DNA of 64,000 bases, taken from positions 122,522,710 to 122,586,709 of the forward strand of contig NC_086020.1 of the NCBI RefSeq assembly GCF_036323735.1, in the 5' to 3' direction. Numbering within the stretch: position 1 is the first letter of the stretch; each line of letters starts with the position of its first letter. This stretch comes from Rattus norvegicus. Its lineage: Eukaryota > Chordata > Mammalia > Rodentia > Muridae. The notes under the pieces are model-generated. The model made no database searches. It was not told the origin of the DNA and saw only the letters and a list, made by a program, of their open reading frames with translations. The position numbers and the translations under genes were made by a program. This document shows, piece by piece, positions 33,835 to 44,139 of the stretch.

Positions 33835-34331
33835 TGTTACTTAACCAGTGAGAGGTCTAAAAGCCTAGGGAATAAAAACTTTCAATTGCCCAAGAAGCAG
33901 ACTGGACTCTGCAGAGGGAGCCACTGACAATGAGCCTTTAGTCAAAGACAACAACGGTGGCCCTGAACTAGGGAGAATAGCTCTGGAGCTGAGTCAGCTC
34001 CTAGGACACCTGGCCTGAGGAGGTAACAAGATCAGGGCAGAGCTGGTTTCCAAAATTCTTCAAGGTCTCACTAAATATAATGAAACTAACGTAGCAACTA
34101 ATCGAAATTGTACTAATGTCACTGCTTTATCCCTAGCAATCATATTAGGGGTTACCTAATTCTTCTGGAAAGTTCCCCCAGCCCTGCATAAAAGGAGGCC
34201 TGTGAGCCTCTCTGGTGGTCACCACTTTGATGGATGGTTGGCCCCTGCATGCTGATAATTTCTGCAGACAAGTGCTCTTTGCTTTTCATACTATGTGAGC
34301 CTGGGGTCTTCTTTCAGTGATTCTTGGACCC
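33835..34331 (+). mobile_element. possible solo LTR of an endogenous retrovirus
   Basis: The block has LTR-like features near its right end: a TATA-like CATAAAAGG at about 34188, a polyadenylation/U5-like stretch (agtgctctttgcttttcata) and a terminal ttggaccctaaca. It could start at tgttac (33835), giving TG...CA ends, but I see no flanking duplication. There are no viral coding frames. Confidence 0.4.
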
Positions 34332-34339
34332 TAACACCA

Positions 34340-35480
34340 TCTTATTGGTATGACAGACACCTGACAAACAAGTGGCTTATGGTGTGAGGGTATGGCCCTT
34401 CATGCAGGGGAAGGTACTGAGGCAGGTCCATGAGGTGGCTGATCACATTGCGTGTGGATAGCAGTAAATACTGGTTTTCAGCAAGCTTTCCCCCGTGGAG
34501 TGGAGAGGTCCACATTCAGGGTGGGCTTTCCCATCTCAGTGAACTGAATCTAGATAATCCTTCACAAGCATGCACAGATTTGTTTCTATGGTGATTATGA
34601 ATCCCAGCAAGTTAAGGAGAGCACTCCCCCCACCCCCACCCCCCATCTAGATGAAGAACAGACAGCTGTGTGCAGATACTGGAGATCCTGGGCTCACAAT
34701 GGAGATGTTTTTATTCGGATTCAGAGTCTGGAGGCTTCAGGCCTTGGCTGGTTGGCATAGTTGCTTTATGGCCCATGGGAACTGTAGGGTGGAACAAAGC
34801 AACCTCTCCTCCTGGCTTTCCTGACAGGAAAAAACCAGGAAGCAACCAAATGCCCACAATCCCTTTTGTGGATGCGCCTTCAGTGAATGAAGGCCTCCCC
34901 ATCAGCCTGGCCTCTTAAAGGTTCTACCTTCTCTTACTAATGCCATCCACCCTGCCTATGTCTTCCTGGTTAAGACTCTAAGTAGCACTCTTGAAGGAAC
35001 AAGGAAGAAGACAGAATGGCCTTTCTAGGCTGTCTTCCTTAATGAGGAAGGGGCTCTATGGTTCACCTGGAGAAGGAGGAATTCTGGTTTCTAGGAGAGC
35101 TGGGAGGGGAGAAAAGTCTGACAGGCTGCTGCAGGGGCCTCTTAAGTCCTTTCTGTCTAATATTCAGCAGGTAGGAGCAGTATAGATGTGGGTACTGTGC
35201 TCTGAGCCCCAACTCTACCTATCAGGTGTAATCACATTGTGACTTTATACATCCTAGACAGAATTCTTTCTTGAGAACCATCCAATCAAGTAACCAAGAT
35301 GTCCCCCAAACAGAAACAAACAAACCCCTCCAAACCCTACAAACATCAAAACAAACAAAAAACCCAAACAGAAGACTAATTAAACTTCTCAAGAAAACAA
35401 ATAAAAAAAAATCCACCATATGATTTTGTGCTGGGCCATGTTCATAGCTATACCGGGGACAGGTTAGAGCCACTAGGATC
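34340..35480. other. unique sequence, no gene recognised
   Basis: No exon recognised. The A-rich/CAAA-rich stretch at 35310-35410 may be a decayed SINE tail. Confidence 0.4.
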
Positions 35481-35484
35481 ATTA

Positions 35485-35700
35485 ATTTGGCTTATTGATT
35501 GAAATGAACAAATTGGTTGATGACATAATCAAGTGGGTGATTGATCAATGTGATGTCATCAGTGATGTCACATCCCTTCCTACCTCTTCCCACTGCACGC
35601 ATTGGTTGAGACTCTGGAGTGGTGTTTGGGAAAAGAACCACTAAACCAACCAGCTTCCCGTTTGTAAAGCAGGCACCAACTGGCTCCAGCCAATGGGAAG
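35485..35700. promoter_or_regulatory. CRE-like and CCAAT-box cluster
   Basis: Two TGATGTCA sites (35551-35558, 35563-35570), spaced 12 bp apart, resemble CREB/ATF sites. A TGACATAA variant lies at 35521. Inverted CCAAT boxes (ATTGG) occur at 35512 and 35601, and a forward CCAAT at 35690-35694. The stretch is repeat-free. Regulatory function is inferred from motifs only. Confidence 0.3.
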
Positions 35701-35954
35701 GTGTTGTTTCTTCAGTGTGAGCAGTACTGTCTCACCGGCTTCTGTTTTCCTACATCATCTTTCCTACCGATGACAGGCATGGCCAAGTGCCTTTTGTGTG
35801 AGCACTGGCTCACAGGTACCTTCAGCTCCCCTCTGATTTTACATGTGAATATTTGTTAGGCTCTCACAGAAATTCTCTCCCAATCTGATGCTGACTGACC
35901 ACAAAACCCAGCATGCTCACCAATATTTCCAAGTTTGTTTTGCCTCCCGTCTCA

Positions 35955-36345
35955 GTCACTGTTCTAGTACTGCCAAGAGACACCATGATCAAAGAAGGTC
36001 TTATAAAAGAAAGCATTTAACTGGGCAGGTTTACAGTTTCAGGGGCTTAGTCTATTATCACCATGGTTGGGAGCATGGCGGCAGGCATGGTTCTAGAGAT
36101 GGAGCTGAGAGCTAAATCCTGATCTGCAAACTGGGGTGGGGTGGGGTGGGGAGCTGTCATGGACTTCTGAAACCACAAAGCACACTCCCAGTGACAAACT
36201 TCCTCCAACAGGGCTACACCTACTTTAACAAGGCCACACCTTCTAGTCTTTCTAATCCTTCTCAAATAGTGCCACTCCCAGGATGACTAAACATTCAAAT
36301 ATATGAGCCTATGGGGGCTGTTCTTATTCAAACTACCACGCCTTC
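35955..36345 (-). mobile_element. LTR-like rodent repeat
   Basis: The sequence agacaccatgatcaaagaag, aagcatttaactgggcaggt, ccagtgacaaacttcctcca and aacattcaaatatatgagcc belongs to the same family as 23790-24137 in reverse orientation. It is nearly full length and includes a GGGGT run. Confidence 0.75.
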
Positions 36346-36349
36346 TAAG

Positions 36350-37055
36350 TTAACTTTGGTGACAACATTCTGAAGCCACTCCTGAGAGGGTCAGAAGTAA
36401 GTTTGGAGGAAAGCACCGTTTTTTGGCAGTTTGGGTTTTGTTTGAACTGGGGCCTGCGAGTTCACTCTTAGTTAATGAACAGTGCTCATTCCTCCAGCCT
36501 GAGGGTCAGGATGGGGATACATGGTTCAGGCGAAGAATTTCCAGAGTGTTCCTGAGGCTAGTGTGTTTCCTGGAACTAATCTGAGATTAGCTTCCAGGAA
36601 GGATCAGGGAACAGAGTTCTTCCCCACTGGGCCAGTTTGTGCTCTCACAGTAGGTAGGGCACAGGTTTGGCTTGCTGGGATATGAGTTCATTGGGTAAGT
36701 CTTACAGCTTCTGTAGAATGTGATCTCTGAACAGGAAGTATTAGCCTAGAGGTCATTTTAGCTGCTTGGGTTTGTCCAGGATGAACATAAATATTGTGAT
36801 CCTCAATCTAGAAGGAAATTGACTCAGGAGTGTCCAACAGAGTTTCCATTCAGGTCAGCAAAGTTCTCCTACTCCACAGTTTCCCCAAAGTCCCAGTAGT
36901 CACTTCCCAGAGATTTCTACTGGACCCTACCAGGCTACAGTATGTTGAGAGAATTAAGGGCTTCTCAGAAAGTCCTTTTAGAGGCCATGATGGAAAACAC
37001 AGCTGGCTTTTCTTCTGCCCTTTGTACTTTATACCTTACATCATTTACTTATTCA
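36350..37055. other. unique sequence, no gene recognised
   Basis: No named repeat or exon seen. Confidence 0.4.

Positions 37056-37056
<1 letters not shown>

Positions 37057-37098
<42 letters not shown>
37057..37098. repeat. (TG)n microsatellite
   Basis: Pure TG run of about 40 bases. A short antisense B1 remnant follows (tttttgagacaggctcagtc, 37119-37215). Confidence 0.95.
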
Positions 37099-37099
<1 letters not shown>

Positions 37100-37433
37100 G
37101 GGGCACTGTTTACCTTTGTGTTTTTGAGACAGGCTCAGTCACCGTGACCTAGGGCTTGCCAAGTAGCCTAGGAGAACCAGATGGTGAGTCTTAGGGGTCC
37201 TGCTACCTCTGTCCTCCTAGTTCATTTCCTCAGAGCCCAGAGCAACTCAGAACGTGGTGGGTACTCATATAAACTCAGATTTCAGTGAACCTAACATAGG
37301 CTGGACATTATTTATGAATTGGTACTCACAGAAACAAGATTTGTAAATTAATTTCTCCCCATAGATGTTCTCCAAGGTCCCCAAACTTTCCATCTCTTAC
37401 TCTGGTTCCTCTCTCCTCTTGTTTCCCTTCCCA

Positions 37434-37787
37434 TGGTGATTTGAATGAGATGTCTTCCACAGTCTGGGACACTTCAACCCTTGGTTGCCAGTTGGTGGGT
37501 CTATTTGAGAGATTTAGGAGTTATGACCTTATTGAAGGCAGTATGTCACTGGGGGCAGGCTTTGAGGCTTTAAAAGCTACATGCCACTCCCAGTTTGCTT
37601 GTCCCTGTTTCCTGCTCAGACTTTGTGGGCTCTCAGCTTGCCACTCCAGTAACTATACCTGCCCACTGTCATGCTTCCAGCATGATGGTGATGGACTCTT
37701 CTCTCTCTGGGACTATAAGCCAGAATATTCCTCTGTAAGTTGCTTTGGTCATGGTGTTTTATTACGGCAATAGAAAAGTAACTGATT
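37434..37787 (+). mobile_element. LTR-like rodent repeat
   Basis: Begins tggtgatttgaatgagatgt and contains gtcactgggggcaggctttg and gttgctttggtcatggtgtt near the end. Same family and strand as 23790-24137. Confidence 0.75.
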
Positions 37788-38045
37788 CACTTCCTTCCTC
37801 TCCCCCCCTCCCGTTCTAACCTCCCTTCCCTTTTCACACTCTGCCTTCCTCACCTTGCTGCTGAGTTCTCTTTGTTAACGCTGAGTCATGTGATAGATTA
37901 TTTCTCCACAGGAGAAATGAGCCAATTCAATCCAGATTAGAATACATTAAAGACAGGTTTATTGGGAAGCTGCTCTTGGGTGAGCAAGTACACTGGCCCT
38001 GGGAAGAGAGGTGCTGTGAGGGGAAGAGAGAGAAAGGGTGCCCTA

Positions 38046-38132
38046 ACAGAGAGAGAAGAGAAGAGAAGAGAAGAGAAGAGAAGGAAAGGAAGAGGAAGAG
38101 GAAGAGGAAGAGGAAGAGGAGGAAGAAGAAAG
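38046..38132. repeat. GA-rich polypurine tract: (GAGAA)n then (GGAAGA)n
   Basis: Five or six GAGAA units followed by AGGAAG/AGGA units. One strand is all purine for about 85 bases. Confidence 0.94.
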
Positions 38133-38699
38133 AGAGACCACTAAAATGTCTGGATTATAGGGGGGGCCCTGGGGGAAGGGCAGCTCATGAGACTCCTGGG
38201 CTGGAAAATTCAGGGTTGGGGGGCAGGGTATGCCAGGTAGGGACTGAGGGATGCTGGGAGAACCTGGAGGCCAGGTCTGTAAAATACACATCTCAGGCCC
38301 CTGTCCAGGGGTCTGGAACCAAACATTACGAATGATCGAGGTGCTTAGCCCCTAACTCCTGCCTCTTGGCTTTGCCTCCAGAGCATCTTCAGAGATCTTG
38401 GCCTTCTCTGTTCAGCGCTTCTTCCACATGGGTGTGAAGCAAGCTCACTGATCCATGAATCTTCCACAAATGTCTGTCTAACAGTAACACTGTGGGGGTC
38501 ACCACAGGTGAGAACCACCGGGAGATGGGGTGGAAGAGGAAGCCTCATTCCCTCTTAGAACCCAGAAGTCCAGCACACCCAGAATACACTTGAGACCTTT
38601 CTCACTACTCAGCTCCCCAGAACCCCCATTTGTAGTATTCTTTCTTGGTATTTATTTTAGCCTTTTTAAATTTCCCGTATTGAGAAGTGTCTCGTTAGA

Positions 38700-39215
38700 T
38701 CCTTAACACTTTTTTTAAAAAGTAAAAATGCGTTGTTCTCTCATTACAATACATTTTGACCACAATTTCCCTTCCCTTTACTCCTCCCAGCTCCCCACAC
38801 CCCCATCTTCTCTCTCCTCGATCCACTCCCATCAGAACAGAGCTGGTCTCCAAGAAGCAACACCAAATTCAACAAAACAAAAGGCAAAAATCCCTCATCA
38901 CTAAGGTGGACAATAGGAGGAAAAGAGTCCCAAGAGCAGGCAAAGAGTCAGGGATACACCTGCTCCCACAGTTAGGAGTCCCTCAGCAACACCAAACTAA
39001 CAGCCATAAACGTGCAGGCGGAGGACCTGGTGGTGCAGTGACTTTAGTATCTGTGAGCTCCTGTGAGCCCTGCTTAGTTGATTCAGTGAGTGGGTTCTCC
39101 TGCGGTTGTCCATTGCCTCTGACACAATGTTTCCATCCCTATCCTCCGGGCTCCTGGAGCTCTGAGTGGAGGGACCTTGGGCAAAGCTTCTTAGCAGAGC
39201 TTTGAGAGTAATTCG
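38700..39215 (-). mobile_element. Lx-type L1 3' UTR (antisense)
   Basis: The markers cactcccatcagaacagagc, aggaggaaaagagtcccaag, agcaggcaaagagtcaggga, aaactaacagccataaacgt and ctccgggctcctggagctct follow the order of the antisense 3' UTR of rodent Lx L1 elements. The 149-codon plus frame inside it is a chance frame. Confidence 0.82.
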
Positions 39216-39699
39216 AGAGCTACCAAAGTGGTATTGCTGCCCTGTGCTAAGATCTGTAACTGCAGCTCTATTTTCTAGAAACCCACACCCCTGATCTCAG
39301 TGTTGTGTCTTTTCCTGAGCCCCTTTTTAATTTTTTTTTTTTAACAAATTCCAACTCTGTTTCATACTAACTCATCCTGCGATTCTTTTCTATGCAGGAG
39401 CCTTGGATCTGGTTTTGCCTGAGTCCAGGGACTCTGGTCCTGTGGCCACAAACAGTTCAGCTCTGTGGAATAGCAAGGCCCTTAGATTCTCTGCAGACTT
39501 CTAGCCTGCCACCACCTCTCCTGACTTCTCAGACTTCCTTGGCATAGCTGGGAAAAAGCTAGCCTCTTAAGTGCTGTCTTACAAATTGCCTGCTTCCTTG
39601 TCTTATCAACTCAGTGTGAACTTCCTTCCTGGTCTGTCCAGATGTTTGTCATTCCTGCCTCCGTGCCTTCGTGCCTTTCTCTCCCATGATAAGAGAAGG

Positions 39700-39965
39700 C
39701 AGGGGGCCTCTTATTTCAGCTTGCCTTCATGTTGTTTTGAATTAACCCACATATCCATTTACAGATCACCTCTCTCCCAGGATCTGGTGTGGGTTTGAAT
39801 GACTTCTTGTTTGCCAAGATTTATCCAGCACCATTTTAACAAACCTTTTGCTCTGTGAGGAGTGTGTTTTTAGAAACAGTTGACTATGACTTCTACTTTC
39901 CGTTTGATCTGCCTGTGCCTGTACTAGTAACTCGGCCAGACATGTTTTCCATAGGCGTTCTTGGG
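39700..39965 (-). mobile_element. old L1 ORF2 fragment (antisense)
   Basis: Contains agatttatccagcaccattt and gatctgcctgtgcctgtact, equivalents of antisense L1 ORF2 motifs. Strongly decayed. Confidence 0.5.
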
Positions 39966-40064
39966 GCTTTGTTCGGGTTATTTATTTTTTTAAACACATT
40001 TTGCTATGGAAATGATTTGTTGCTTTTGAATAGAAAACCCAGTTAAATGAAACATTCTAGCTTT

Positions 40065-40215
40065 GTTTCTCTCTTTCTGTCTCTGTCTCTCTCTCTGTCT
40101 CTGTCTCTCTGTCTCTGTCTCTGTCTGTCTCCCTGTCTGTCTCTGTCTGTCTCTGTCTCTCTGTCTCTCTGTCTCTCTCTCTGTCTGTGTGTGTGTGAGT
40201 GTGTGTGTGTCTACT
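40065..40215. repeat. (TCTG/TCTC)n then (TG)n simple repeat
   Basis: CTCTGTCTCTGTCT units of variable phase run for about 130 bases and end in TG. Open frames across it on both strands are artefacts. Confidence 0.95.
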
Positions 40216-40269
40216 TACACACACAGGTCTGCATGTGCACATGTGTTCTTTGAGTATGCGTGTGGAGGG

Positions 40270-40507
40270 TAGAGGTATTTTGTCCATTCTACCCACCTCT
40301 TTTGAGACAAGCTCTCTTATTGGCCTGGAGCTCACTGTTGAACTAGCCAGGAAGCCCCAGAGATCCCCTTCCCTCCACTTTCTGAATAGTGGAATCACAA
40401 GCACACATCACCATACTCTCGCTTTGTAAAGTCAGTTTCTGGGAATTGAACTCAGGTCCTCGTGATTGCAAGGCAAACACTTTACCAATGGAGCTAACTC
40501 CCAGCCC
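40270..40507 (-). mobile_element. B4-family SINE
   Basis: B1-like part (ttttgagacaagctctctta, ctggagctcactgttgaact) followed by an ID-like head (gggaattgaactcaggtcct, accaatggagctaactccca). Full composite, antisense. Confidence 0.82.
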
Positions 40508-40894
40508 TCAAGTTTCTGATTTTAAAGTTCTCATCACCTCACTGGTCTGTTGCTGCCAGTTGCTTTAAGATTCTCTGGGAACACTGAAGGCAGCCAGCCC
40601 ATCACAGGATGATACCACGTGAGAGCACTGCATCAAAGTCCATCAATCTACTTCCTCAGGACTGATGTTCCTTGGGCCAGCATCTGCTCATCTCCCATTC
40701 AGCCAGTCGGTCATCCAGCAGCCTCCTCTATGGCACTTTAAATGCTGCGGTGGCCATATTAGCCCCTTCTCTGTCTCATTCCCATAGCATACTTCCTGGC
40801 ATTCAGCAGTCATATTTCGAAACAAATTTAACGTTTTTGGTAGGAGTAAAAAGCAGCTATCTGGCAGCCACTCTTATGGATTCTCCTTCTAATC

Positions 40895-41080
40895 CAGTGG
40901 TTCTCAACCTTCCTAATGCAGTGACCCTTTCCATAAAATTACTTTTGTTGCTACTTCATAATTGGAGTTTTCTGTTATATACCATAATGCATATATTGGA
41001 TACACAGGATATCTGATGTGACCCCTATGAAAGAGTCCTTTGCTCCCCCAAAAGGGGTCTGAACACACAGGCTGAGAAGC
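40895..41080 (+). mobile_element. URR1-like DNA transposon
   Basis: Starts ccagtggttctcaaccttcc and ends near cacaggctgagaagctctc, which is roughly the inverted terminal partner. The interior has tttgttgctacttcataatt and ggatacacaggatatctgat. Confidence 0.88.
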
Positions 41081-41084
41081 TCTC

Positions 41085-41640
41085 TACAGCGAACATCTTT
41101 AGCTGGGTTTGTCTAAGACTGTGTTTTGTGAGACTACAAACCTCTGGGGCATGTTGTACCACTAACCACCTGCATTTACTGAACACAAGGTGCTCCATGT
41201 TTTCTGAAACTCTGACCATGGAGGGAGGGCCGTGACCTTGGATTCAATCCAGTGTTTGTTGTACCATCTGCCTCTTCCTTCTCTTATTAGAGTTGCATGT
41301 GGGGCAGTGGACCGTGCAAAGAAACTTGGTAAGGTTGAAAGCCCTGGAACCTCATACCAGAGGACGTTAGGAGCTTCACCTGCTTCCGGCCAGGCCCCTG
41401 TCATGTGACCACAGCACCCCATGGAGAGGATTGTGACAATCAGTCCATAGGGACAGGGCTCCAAGTCCCTCCTCATGTGAATCCCAACCCACTCTGAAGT
41501 ATATATAATATCCTATCCAGAAGGAAAAAAGTTTTGAGAATTACTCCATCACTGATGACCTGAGAGCTTCAGTCACATAAGAGCTGTAACACTTCCTGGG
41601 GAAGAGGGCTCTCCCTTGAAGCTTTCACTGCTAGAAGCCG
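41085..41640. other. unique sequence, no gene recognised
   Basis: No named repeat or exon seen. Confidence 0.4.
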
Positions 41641-41646
41641 CCTGGA

Positions 41647-41827
41647 CCCCACCCCCACTCTCCCACTCCCCCCCCCACTCTCCCACTCCCCCCCCCACTC
41701 TCCCACTCCCCCACCCCACCCCACTCTCCCACTCCCCCACCCCCACCCCCACTCTCCCACTCCCCCACCCCCACCCCCACTCTCCCAGTCCCCCACCCCC
41801 ACCCCCACTCTCCCACTCCCCACCCCC
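41647..41827. repeat. C-rich minisatellite, units of about 18-25 bp
   Basis: Tandem units built of CCCCCAC and TCTCCCACTC. One strand is almost pure C plus A/T with no G, so the other has G5 runs that could form quadruplexes. The Gly-Glu-Trp or Ser-Pro-Thr frames are artefacts. Confidence 0.94.
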
Positions 41828-41829
41828 GC

Positions 41830-42370
41830 AGAGCAGTGCTTCAGACCTTCTGAGTAGCAGTGGCTGGTAGTCAGAGCAGGGAAAACAGTTGTGGTGGTTG
41901 CACTTCCCTCTCCCTGCTTGTGCCGCCAGCCTGCCTTCTGTGTAGCAATATCTTGTCTAGATCCCACTCTTCTCTCCCCTTCCCTTGAACACTACCAGGC
42001 CAGAGCCCCCACAGATCTCTGAGGATAGTGTCCAGCGTACAGACTGGCAGTTGCAGGGTGAAACCCACAACTATTTTGCTTCTTATTTCGCTTATGTTAA
42101 AACCATAGCGTCCTTTTTGACTGGGAGTAGAGTCCAATGTCTCTAACTTAAGCAGATGTATTTGTGTACTCCGGGGGGGTGGGATGGGGGGACTTCCTTC
42201 CTTCCATAGCCCTATGGTTAGAACGAGGGACATGATTAGGGGTAGTTCTCTTCTGAGTCCATCCCTGCCTCCCGGGGAGTGGTTAATTTTTGACTTGGCC
42301 TAGCATACTCAATCTTTTCTTTAGAGTGTCACATCTAAGAAGTAATTGCCTGAACTCAAGTCATAAAGAT
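41830..42370. other. unique sequence, no gene recognised
   Basis: No named repeat or exon seen. Confidence 0.4.
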
Positions 42371-42371
42371 T

Positions 42372-42468
42372 TAGAGAGAGGGAGAGATAGTGATAGAGAT
42401 AGAGAGATAGAGAGATAGATAGAGAGAGAGAGGGAGAGAGGGAGGGAGAGAGAGAGAGAGAGAGAGAA
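42372..42468. repeat. (GA)n / GATA-like purine repeat
   Basis: GAGA with interspersed GATA and GGGA units. It may mark the degenerate start of the SINE that follows. Confidence 0.94.
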
Positions 42469-42469
42469 T

Positions 42470-42605
42470 ATTGCTGTAGACTCTAGTTCGGTTTCCAGCC
42501 ATATCAGATGGTTTATAACTATCTGTAACTCCAGCTGCAGGGGTACTCTGGCCTCTGTGGGTTCCCACATACATATGATACCATATGCACATATACATAA
42601 AAAGA
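42470..42605 (+). mobile_element. B3-type SINE, 3' part
   Basis: Contains cggtttccagccatatcaga, ctatctgtaactccagctgc and the end cacatatacataaaaagaga. Confidence 0.7.
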
Positions 42606-42737
42606 GAATTTATAGTTTTCAAATTTTCATGTAGGTCTTTGACCCACTTGTCAAAGAGGGGCATGACAAATCTCTGTCTGGCCTCCATCTTTCTGTGATC
42701 TTTCCCTGTCTCTTTTCTGTCTTCTGGCCTGGACTCT

Positions 42738-42892
42738 CTTTCTTTCTTTTGTTTGAGGTAGTGTCCTACTGTGTAGCCCTTGCTGGCTTAGAAGTCATGA
42801 CTTAGACTAACTTGACCTCGAATTCACACAGATCTACCTGCCTTTGCCTCCCGAGAGGTGGCATTGAAGGTGTGGCCCACCATGCCTGGCTT
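42738..42892 (-). mobile_element. B1 SINE
   Basis: Antisense: ttgtttgaggtagtgtccta, tagcccttgctggcttagaa, tacctgcctttgcctcccga and caccatgcctggctt. Confidence 0.85.
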
Positions 42893-43796
42893 AACCAGAA
42901 GCTCTGCCTGAATGTCAGTATTCCAATTCACAACCAGATGCTGAAGCACCCTCCCTAGACACCGCATGGAAAACACAGGCCCATATTCAATATGGACAGC
43001 ACATTCCGGTTGCTTTTCTCCTTGATTAGTGGCAGCGTCTTGTTGACTTTGTTGGTCATCATTATGTAGGTTGCATTGGAGAGCAGGGGGCTGGGTGACC
43101 AGTGGAGACACTGTGATGGCCAAAACTCCATGTCCTATTAGTTCTGTCCTGTCCTGGGCAGAATACAATGCTGTTTTGCAGGCAAGTAGGATTCCCCCGG
43201 TATGCAGCTATAAACAGCGGAGAGCCAATGGGCAGGAAAATCAGGCTGAGTGCTAAGCCCATGCTTAAGCCGGCCTCTTCCAGTGAAGGACTACTGCTGA
43301 GGCTGCAGAATCCCATTGTATGCTGTTGTCCAGAGAAGAGAAAAGACAGACATTGTTGCGTTTCTGTCATAATGAGTGTGCTTACTTTACCCCTCCGCCA
43401 CACCAGTGGACTGTGGGGATGTGATTCAATCTGCCACACAAGAGAAATCCTGAAAAAGCCAGGTGTGGGGATCCTGCAGAGGTTCTTTGTGTTGGTTTCA
43501 AGTCAACATGACAAAAGCTAATACAAATCTTCTGTTGATGTCAAAAGAAGAGTTAGCGTGTTTGGCAGCTTTTGAACAGGCATGTCCTTCCTGCGGTGTG
43601 TGGGCTGTGCATATCCACAGAGCAGCCTCATCCAGGAGTCACTGGGGATGTGTAACCATGCACACTTTCCACCCACAGATCCACATGAAGGGACATTTTG
43701 GTTAAAATGACATTTGGTTAAAAGGTACTATCAGGATAATGGAGCCACAAAGTGTCTGAGCTGGGTCCATGTGTTTTGATCCATAGTCATTGTCTA

Positions 43797-44135
43797 AGGG
43801 ATTTACTGCTGCGGACAGACACCGTGACCAAGGCAACTCTTATAAGGACAACATTTAATTGGGGCTGGCTTACAGGTTCAGAGGTTCAGTCCATTATCAT
43901 CAATCTGGGAGCCTGGCAGCATCCAGGCAGGCATGGTGCAGGAGGAGCTGAGAGTTCTGCATCTTCATCCCAAGGAAGCCAGGAGCAGACTGTCTCCCAC
44001 ATGGTTAGGAGGAGGGTCTCAAAACCCACCCCCAGAGTGACACACTTCCTCTAACAAAGCCATACCTACGCCAACAAGGTCACCCCTCCTAATAATGCCA
44101 CTCCCTGGGACAAGTATATTGAAACCACCATAGTC
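43797..44135 (-). mobile_element. LTR-like rodent repeat
   Basis: Well preserved: gacaccgtgaccaaggcaac, catttaattggggctggctt, acaggttcagaggttcagtc, gtgacacacttcctctaaca and ctaataatgccactccctgg. Same family as 23790-24137, opposite strand. Confidence 0.8.
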
Positions 44136-44139
44136 ATTA

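Noticed and set aside
38756..39205. 149-codon plus frame
   Set aside because: It lies wholly in antisense Lx-type L1 3' UTR, which is noncoding.
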